Below are positions 6,517-10,071 of a DNA stretch of 10,071 bases, piece by piece. The notes under the pieces were generated by a model. That model searched no databases, was not told the DNA's origin, and saw only the letters and a list, made by a program, of their open reading frames with translations. The DNA is taken from assembly GCA_902782955.1 (NCBI GenBank), contig CACZPD010000221.1:1-10071 (forward strand), given 5' to 3'. How positions within the stretch are numbered: the stretch's first letter is position 1; every line of letters starts with the position of its first letter. Position numbers and translations under genes: made by a program. The stretch is from an uncultured Erysipelotrichaceae bacterium (GTDB taxonomy: Bacteria; Bacillota_I; Bacilli_A; Erysipelotrichales; Erysipelotrichaceae).

Positions 6517-7976
6517 AAAACCTCCTCATCTCCGTTTGTAAAATAATATTTCTTTAATATATTATGCACCAGAACATCGTCTCCTTCATATTCTTCAGGT
6601 CCGAAATTCCGGAAAATGGTCCTGCTGTTGCCTTTTCCCAGCAGTAAGACTGTATCATTGATATCCGCCAGTTCGATTGCCTGCCGGATCGCGTTTTCAC
6701 GGTCCTCGATAGTAATGCAGTTGGTGGAACGGATGCCTGCCGCGATCTCCCTTGCGATATCTGCCGGATCTTCCGATGCCGGATCATCTTCCGTCAGGAT
6801 GATCATGTCGCAGTATTTGTCCAGTATCTTGCCGATCAGCGGCCTTCTCACAACATCCTTTTTGCCGGAGCTGCCGGTCAGCGCGATGATCCGCTTGCCT
6901 TTCGGCGTGATCGCGGAAGCGTACTGGCAGACCTGCTCGATCCCGTCCGGGGAATTGGCCAGGTCGACAAGGATATTGAACGGCTGTCCGTCAATGATCC
7001 TTTCCATACGTCCGTCGATCTGACGCAGATCATTGATAAACGGCTTCATCTGTTCGATCGGGATTCCCTTGACATGCAGTGCCGCGATCGCAGCCAGGAG
7101 ATTATAGATATTGAACTTGGCGATCAGGTTCGTCTCCAGTTCATATTCCATGCCGCTGATCGACAGCGTCATGCGCGACCTGTCCTTGAGGAGCTGGTAA
7201 CTGACTGCCCGGTAGTCCGCCTCCCGGTCGATGCCGTAGGTGATCACCTTGCACTGACAGTCCTGCACCATCTGCCGGCTGACCGGGTCATCCGCGTTCA
7301 CGACTGCCACCGCTTCCGGTTTGAGCCCGTCAAACAGACGCTTTTTCGCCTGTATGTAGTTGGCTACGGTCAGATGATAATCCAGATGGTCGCTGGAAAG
7401 ATTCGTAAAGACCGCCACATCGAAATCAATGCTGTCATAGCGGTTCTGTTCAATGCCGATGGAAGAGACTTCGACGATGCTGCTCTTCATGCCGGTATCG
7501 ACCATATCACGGAGAATACCGTGCAGGTCATCGATATCGGGGGATGCCGGGACCGGCGGGAGCTTGACGCTGCCGTATTCGATATCCATTGTCCCGATAT
7601 AGCCGGTCGGCTGGAATTCATTCAGGATATCACGGATGATGCATGCGACGGATGATTTTCCATAGGATCCCGTCACACCGACCATCAGGAGCTTATGGCT
7701 CGGGTAATGATAGAACGCGTCGGCTACTTTGTTGTATGCCGTCATGACATCCCTGACACGGATATACGTGACATCATCCTTCATATTCGGAATGGGTTCA
7801 CTGTGCACGACGACTTTCGCGCCGTTGCCGATCGCTTCATCCACAAAATTGTGTCCGTCATACTTCATGCCCTTGACGCAGAAAAAGATCGAATCCGGTC
7901 TTTTCTTCCTGCTGTCGGCAGTCAGACACTTCACTTCGATATCAGGTACGTTTTCAAACAGTTCCGTGAGTTTCAT
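6513..7976 (-). CDS. murE: MurE-type Mur ligase (UDP-MurNAc-tripeptide synthetase), divergent, L-lysine-like motif
   Basis: ATP-dependent ligase adding the third amino acid to UDP-MurNAc-L-Ala-D-Glu in peptidoglycan precursor synthesis, or a paralogue. The 487 residues have the MurE layout: N-terminal UDP-binding domain (TADSR 19-23, FFCVKG 31-36), P-loop GVTGSYGKSS (100-109), NLSSDHLDYH (192-201), the lysine to be carbamylated in YIQAKKRLF (around K211), NADDP (227-231), FNIYNLLAA (288-296), GRMER (322-326) and the substrate motif DDPASEDP (397-404). DDPA fits the D(D/N)P(N/A) pattern of L-lysine enzymes and lacks the Arg of the meso-DAP motif DNPR. Unusual: EVSSH is EVSSI (Ile173), DYAHTPD is DLANSPD (338-344), and GKGHE is GKGNS (447-451). 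Overlaps mtaB and deoC by ATGA; the start at 7976 has a GGAAGGA site. Family is certain; whether it is the main MurE is not. Confidence 0.88.
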   Translation of the reverse strand: MKLTELFENVPDIEVKCLTADSRKKRPDSIFFCVKGMKYDGHNFVDEAIGNGAKVVVHSEPIPNMKDDVTYIRVRDVMTAYNKVADAFYHYPSHKLLMVGVTGSYGKSSVACIIRDILNEFQPTGYIGTMDIEYGSVKLPPVPASPDIDDLHGILRDMVDTGMKSSIVEVSSIGIEQNRYDSIDFDVAVFTNLSSDHLDYHLTVANYIQAKKRLFDGLKPEAVAVVNADDPVSRQMVQDCQCKVITYGIDREADYRAVSYQLLKDRSRMTLSISGMEYELETNLIAKFNIYNLLAAIAALHVKGIPIEQMKPFINDLRQIDGRMERIIDGQPFNILVDLANSPDGIEQVCQYASAITPKGKRIIALTGSSGKKDVVRRPLIGKILDKYCDMIILTEDDPASEDPADIAREIAAGIRSTNCITIEDRENAIRQAIELADINDTVLLLGKGNSRTIFRNFGPEEYEGDDVLVHNILKKYYFTNGDEEVL

Positions 7977-9250
7977 TCTGTTTTTCCTTCCGCAAACAGT
8001 ACGCTGTCCCTGCTCTTCTCTCCTTCGGCTTTGATCAGGCTGCCGGATGGATACTGGCCTTTGATCCAGACAGGAACATACTGCGAACTGTATCCTTTTG
8101 TATAACCATTATCATATTGCTCGGCAATAACTGCAACCTCTTTCCCGCACCATTTCCCTGTCCAGGCTTTCTGCAGTTCCTTCGAGATCTTCCCGCAGAC
8201 TGCCGCCCTTCTTTTCTTCTCCTGTGGCGGGATATGGCCTTCCATGGCCGCGGCTTTCGTGCCTTCCCTTGAGGAGTACGGGAATACATGGATGAATGAA
8301 AATTCACATTCCTTCAGGAAGGAGACCGTCTCCCGGAATTCCTCTTCGCTTTCCTGCGGGAATCCGACGATCAGGTCGCAGGATATGGAAACATCCGGTA
8401 TCTCTTCCCGGATATATCGTATCTTTTCAAGATATTCCGCTGTTGTATATGGTCTGCCCATCCGTTTCAGGACAGCATCACTGCCTGACTGCAGCGGGAT
8501 ATGCAGGTGATGCGCAGCTTTTTCTTCTTTTTTCAGCAGATCGATCAGGTCATCGGTGATCTCCGTGATCTCGATGGATGATATCCGCAGCCGTTTCAGT
8601 TCCGGCACTTCCCGGATGATGCGCCGCATGATTTCTGAAAGCGGTGTCTGAAATTCCCGCCCGTAGCGTCCTGTGTGGATGCCTGTCAGGACGATCTCGG
8701 AATGATGCGCGGCTAGTTTCTTTGCCTCTTCGATCACCCGATCCGGCTCGAGGGAACGCTCCCTTCCCCGCAGGAACGGGATGACGCAGTAGGTGCAGAA
8801 CTGGTTGCAGCCATCCTGGATCTTGAGATATGCCCTTGTCTGATGTTCAAAATGATCCTGGCCGGCAGCTTCAAAAGAGACATTTCTGAGGTCTTTGATC
8901 CGGACGATCTTTTCATGTTTTTCCAGGAATGCATCGATCAGATCCGGTATTTCTTCCTTGAATCCGGTGCCTGCCAGTATATCCGCATCATTCAGCCTGC
9001 CGTCGTCAGCCTGTACGTAGCAGCCGGCCATGCATATAACGGCGTCTTCATTCCTCCGTCTGGCGCGGTGCATGTATTTTCTTGTTTTGGACGCGGCTGT
9101 ATTGGTTACGGCACACGTAAAAATAATATAGGCATCCGCCTCATCTTCAAAATCGACACGTGTCCAGCCTCTTTTTTCCATGCTGGACGCTATGCCTTCA
9201 CATTCATATGCATTGACTTTACAGCCAAGATTGTATACTGCGAATTTCAT
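7973..9250 (-). CDS. mtaB: tRNA t6A37 methylthiotransferase MtaB
   Basis: Radical SAM enzyme that converts N6-threonylcarbamoyladenosine at tRNA position 37 (ANN codons) into its 2-methylthio derivative. The 425 residues contain the N-terminal UPF0004 domain with cysteines C10, C46 and C77 for one 4Fe-4S cluster (YNLGCKVN, FTCAVTNTAA, CMAGCY). The radical SAM core has C148xxxC152xxC155 (DGCNQFCTYC) followed by IPFLRGRERS. RISSIEITEI (222-231), LHIPLQSGSD and DLIVGFPQE are family signatures, and the C-terminus is TRAM-like. It lacks MiaB- or RimO-specific features, and the NLGCKVN start is typical of MtaB. It starts 4 nt after the rsmE stop and overlaps murE by ATGA. The rsmE-mtaB pairing is standard in Firmicutes. 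Confidence 0.96.
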   Translation of the reverse strand: MKFAVYNLGCKVNAYECEGIASSMEKRGWTRVDFEDEADAYIIFTCAVTNTAASKTRKYMHRARRRNEDAVICMAGCYVQADDGRLNDADILAGTGFKEEIPDLIDAFLEKHEKIVRIKDLRNVSFEAAGQDHFEHQTRAYLKIQDGCNQFCTYCVIPFLRGRERSLEPDRVIEEAKKLAAHHSEIVLTGIHTGRYGREFQTPLSEIMRRIIREVPELKRLRISSIEITEITDDLIDLLKKEEKAAHHLHIPLQSGSDAVLKRMGRPYTTAEYLEKIRYIREEIPDVSISCDLIVGFPQESEEEFRETVSFLKECEFSFIHVFPYSSREGTKAAAMEGHIPPQEKKRRAAVCGKISKELQKAWTGKWCGKEVAVIAEQYDNGYTKGYSSQYVPVWIKGQYPSGSLIKAEGEKSRDSVLFAEGKTE

Positions 9251-9254
9251 GTTT

Positions 9255-9971
9255 CTACCTTTTATCGTGTTCGCTGATCACTGCGCATGCGTACAGAGCA
9301 GCGGTTTCCGCCCTGAGGATGCGTGCCCCGAATGTGACGCACGCAAAATGGTTATCCTGCAGGAATTGCATCTCCTCTTCCGAAAACCCGCCCTCCGGCC
9401 CGATCAGGACCAGTACAGACTGATGATCTGCGAGGATATCACCCAGCCGGTCTGCTTCACTGCCGGCGTTCTCATATGCCGCTGCCCTGAGATCTGCATA
9501 CACATCCGCCAGATCCCTGAAGCGGGTGATCGGCGCGATTTCCGGAATAATATCCCGTTTGCACTGTTCGGCAGCGCTCTTTGCGATATCATGCCAGCGG
9601 GCATATAATTTGTCTTCTTTTTCTTTTTTCGGATGGACGATGCAGCGGGAAGATTCAAAAGGAATGATTTCCGCAGCGCCGAGTTCTGTTGCCTTCTGCA
9701 GGATCCATTCGAATTTCTCCTTCCGGATCAGGCCGACACCCAGTATGACTTTCCGGTTCAGCTCACGCACCGACGGATCTTCTTCCTCTACGGAAACGAC
9801 CATTTCCTTTCCCCTTCTGAAACAGGTACCGAAATAGCCTTTTCCTTCACTGACGAGGCGGACCTTTTCCTGATGCATATGAAGGACATCACCGGCATGA
9901 TGCGCCTGTGCTTTGGTCATGATATATTCTTCGCCCGGTTTCAGCGGGACTTCACAAAAATACTGCTGCAT
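9255..9971 (-). CDS. rsmE: 16S rRNA (uracil-1498-N3)-methyltransferase RsmE
   Basis: SPOUT-class methyltransferase that methylates U1498 of 16S rRNA in the 30S decoding region, using S-adenosylmethionine. The 238-residue length is typical. An N-terminal PUA-like domain (about 1-70) with HHAGDVLHM (24-32) is followed by the knotted methyltransferase domain: QKATELGA (92-99), AEQCKRD (134-140), IGPEGGFSEEE (190-200) and FGARILRAETA (214-224), which form the cofactor pocket. The start at 9971 has a strong GGGAGG site about 8 nt upstream. It is the first gene of the unit, behind a strong promoter, with mtaB 4 nt downstream. In Bacillus the gene (yqeU) follows dnaJ-prmA; that neighbour is not in the leader here and would have to lie beyond the right edge. 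Confidence 0.97.
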   Translation of the reverse strand: MQQYFCEVPLKPGEEYIMTKAQAHHAGDVLHMHQEKVRLVSEGKGYFGTCFRRGKEMVVSVEEEDPSVRELNRKVILGVGLIRKEKFEWILQKATELGAAEIIPFESSRCIVHPKKEKEDKLYARWHDIAKSAAEQCKRDIIPEIAPITRFRDLADVYADLRAAAYENAGSEADRLGDILADHQSVLVLIGPEGGFSEEEMQFLQDNHFACVTFGARILRAETAALYACAVISEHDKR

Positions 9972-9995
9972 TTACCCATCCTCCCGGAATGATAT

Positions 9996-10010
9996 TTTCC
10001 TGACAGGAAA
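9996..10010. promoter_or_regulatory. 15-bp palindrome in the rsmE leader, operator candidate
   Basis: TTTCCTG and CAGGAAA form perfect 7-bp arms around one central base. It lies about 15-30 nt downstream of the predicted start of transcription and about 25 nt before the rsmE ATG. With one central base it cannot fold as an RNA hairpin, so a DNA-binding site for a dimeric regulator is the better reading. I do not recognise the motif. Confidence 0.4.
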
Positions 10011-10024
10011 CAACCTTAATGACA

Positions 10025-10062
10025 GTTTGCAATTATACCATTCTGACCATATAATCGCAAAC
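10025..10062. repeat. Inverted repeat coincident with the promoter boxes; mirror-image plus-strand promoter
   Basis: Arms GTTTGCAATTATA (10025-10037) and TATAATCGCAAAC (10050-10062) are complementary at 12 of 13 positions around a 12-bp centre. Because the arms contain the -35 and -10 of the rsmE promoter, the plus strand reads TTGCAA (10027-10032), 17 bp, TATAAT (10050-10055): an equally good promoter pointing right, with a start near 10062. It may serve a divergent gene beyond the edge, or the dyad may be a repressor operator. The stem lacks a T-run, so a terminator is unlikely. Confidence 0.6.
10032..10060 (-). promoter_or_regulatory. rsmE operon promoter
   Basis: On the minus strand TTGCGA (10055-10060) and a perfect TATAAT (10032-10037) are 17 bp apart, and a TG one base before the -10 (TGGTATAAT) gives an extended -10 element. 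The start of transcription would be near 10025, giving a leader of about 54 nt to the rsmE ATG. This is the best promoter in the window and probably drives rsmE-mtaB-murE-deoC. Confidence 0.75.
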
Positions 10063-10071
10063 CCATAAAAA

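Noticed and set aside
5866..6546. Long plus-strand open frame of about 226 codons opposite deoC
   Set aside because: It is a mirror of deoC, which has full catalytic motifs; the plus-strand product resembles no family and is rich in His/Cys/Arg from complementing codon bias.
7074..7655. Plus-strand open frame of 193 codons opposite murE
   Set aside because: Complement of a secure Mur ligase gene; no recognisable domain and no ribosome site.
10025..10062. CIRCE (HrcA) element upstream of the operon, expected if near dnaJ
   Set aside because: The arm sequence does not match TTAGCACTC-N9-GAGTGCTAA and the spacer is 12 rather than 9.

Overview
The window reads as a housekeeping stretch of a low-to-mid GC Gram-positive bacterium (Bacillota). 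All twelve confident genes lie on the minus strand and fill almost all of the sequence. In transcription order (right to left) they are rsmE, mtaB, a divergent murE, deoC, a membrane-anchored alpha/beta-hydrolase-like gene, rpsU, phoH, ybeY, dgkA, cdd, era, recO and the 5' part of glyS. The order rsmE-mtaB-rpsU and phoH-ybeY-dgkA-cdd-era-recO-glycyl-tRNA synthetase is the classical Firmicutes cluster known from Bacillus relatives. The glycyl-tRNA synthetase is the single-chain (alpha2) type. The MurE carries a DDPA motif of the L-lysine type instead of the meso-DAP motif DNPR. Together these hint at Erysipelotrichia or a relative rather than Bacillus or a DAP-containing clostridium; this placement is inference.

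Region by region: positions 9972-10071 hold the control region of rsmE. It has a strong promoter with a perfect TATAAT, built into a near-perfect 13-bp inverted repeat that also spells a matching promoter on the plus strand. A 15-bp palindrome follows in the leader. From 9971 to 5878, rsmE, mtaB, murE and deoC form one tightly packed unit: 4-nt gap, then two ATGA overlaps. Next comes the hydrolase-like gene (5848-5006), whose two candidate start codons sit in the two arms of a 9-bp hairpin and whose nucleophile-elbow serine is replaced by glutamate. rpsU (4935-4756) has its own promoter and is followed at once by an intrinsic terminator. phoH (4684-3731) starts a second unit through ybeY, dgkA, cdd, era and recO, again with ATGA or 8-nt overlaps. 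glyS appears to have its own promoter overlapping the recO stop codon and continues past the left edge.

Functionally the block is mostly RNA metabolism and translation: 16S rRNA methylation (RsmE), tRNA ms2t6A modification (MtaB), ribosomal protein S21, rRNA processing and 30S assembly (YbeY, Era) and tRNA charging (GlyRS). With it travel nucleoside salvage (Cdd, DeoC), lipid carrier phosphorylation (DgkA), a wall-precursor ligase (MurE) and recombination mediator RecO.

No mobile element, CRISPR array, tRNA or rRNA gene was seen, and there is no gene-free stretch longer than about 100 bases. I saw no clearly new multi-gene system. The points most worth a second look are the symmetric promoter dyad at the right edge, the divergent MurE, and the hydrolase-like protein without its serine.
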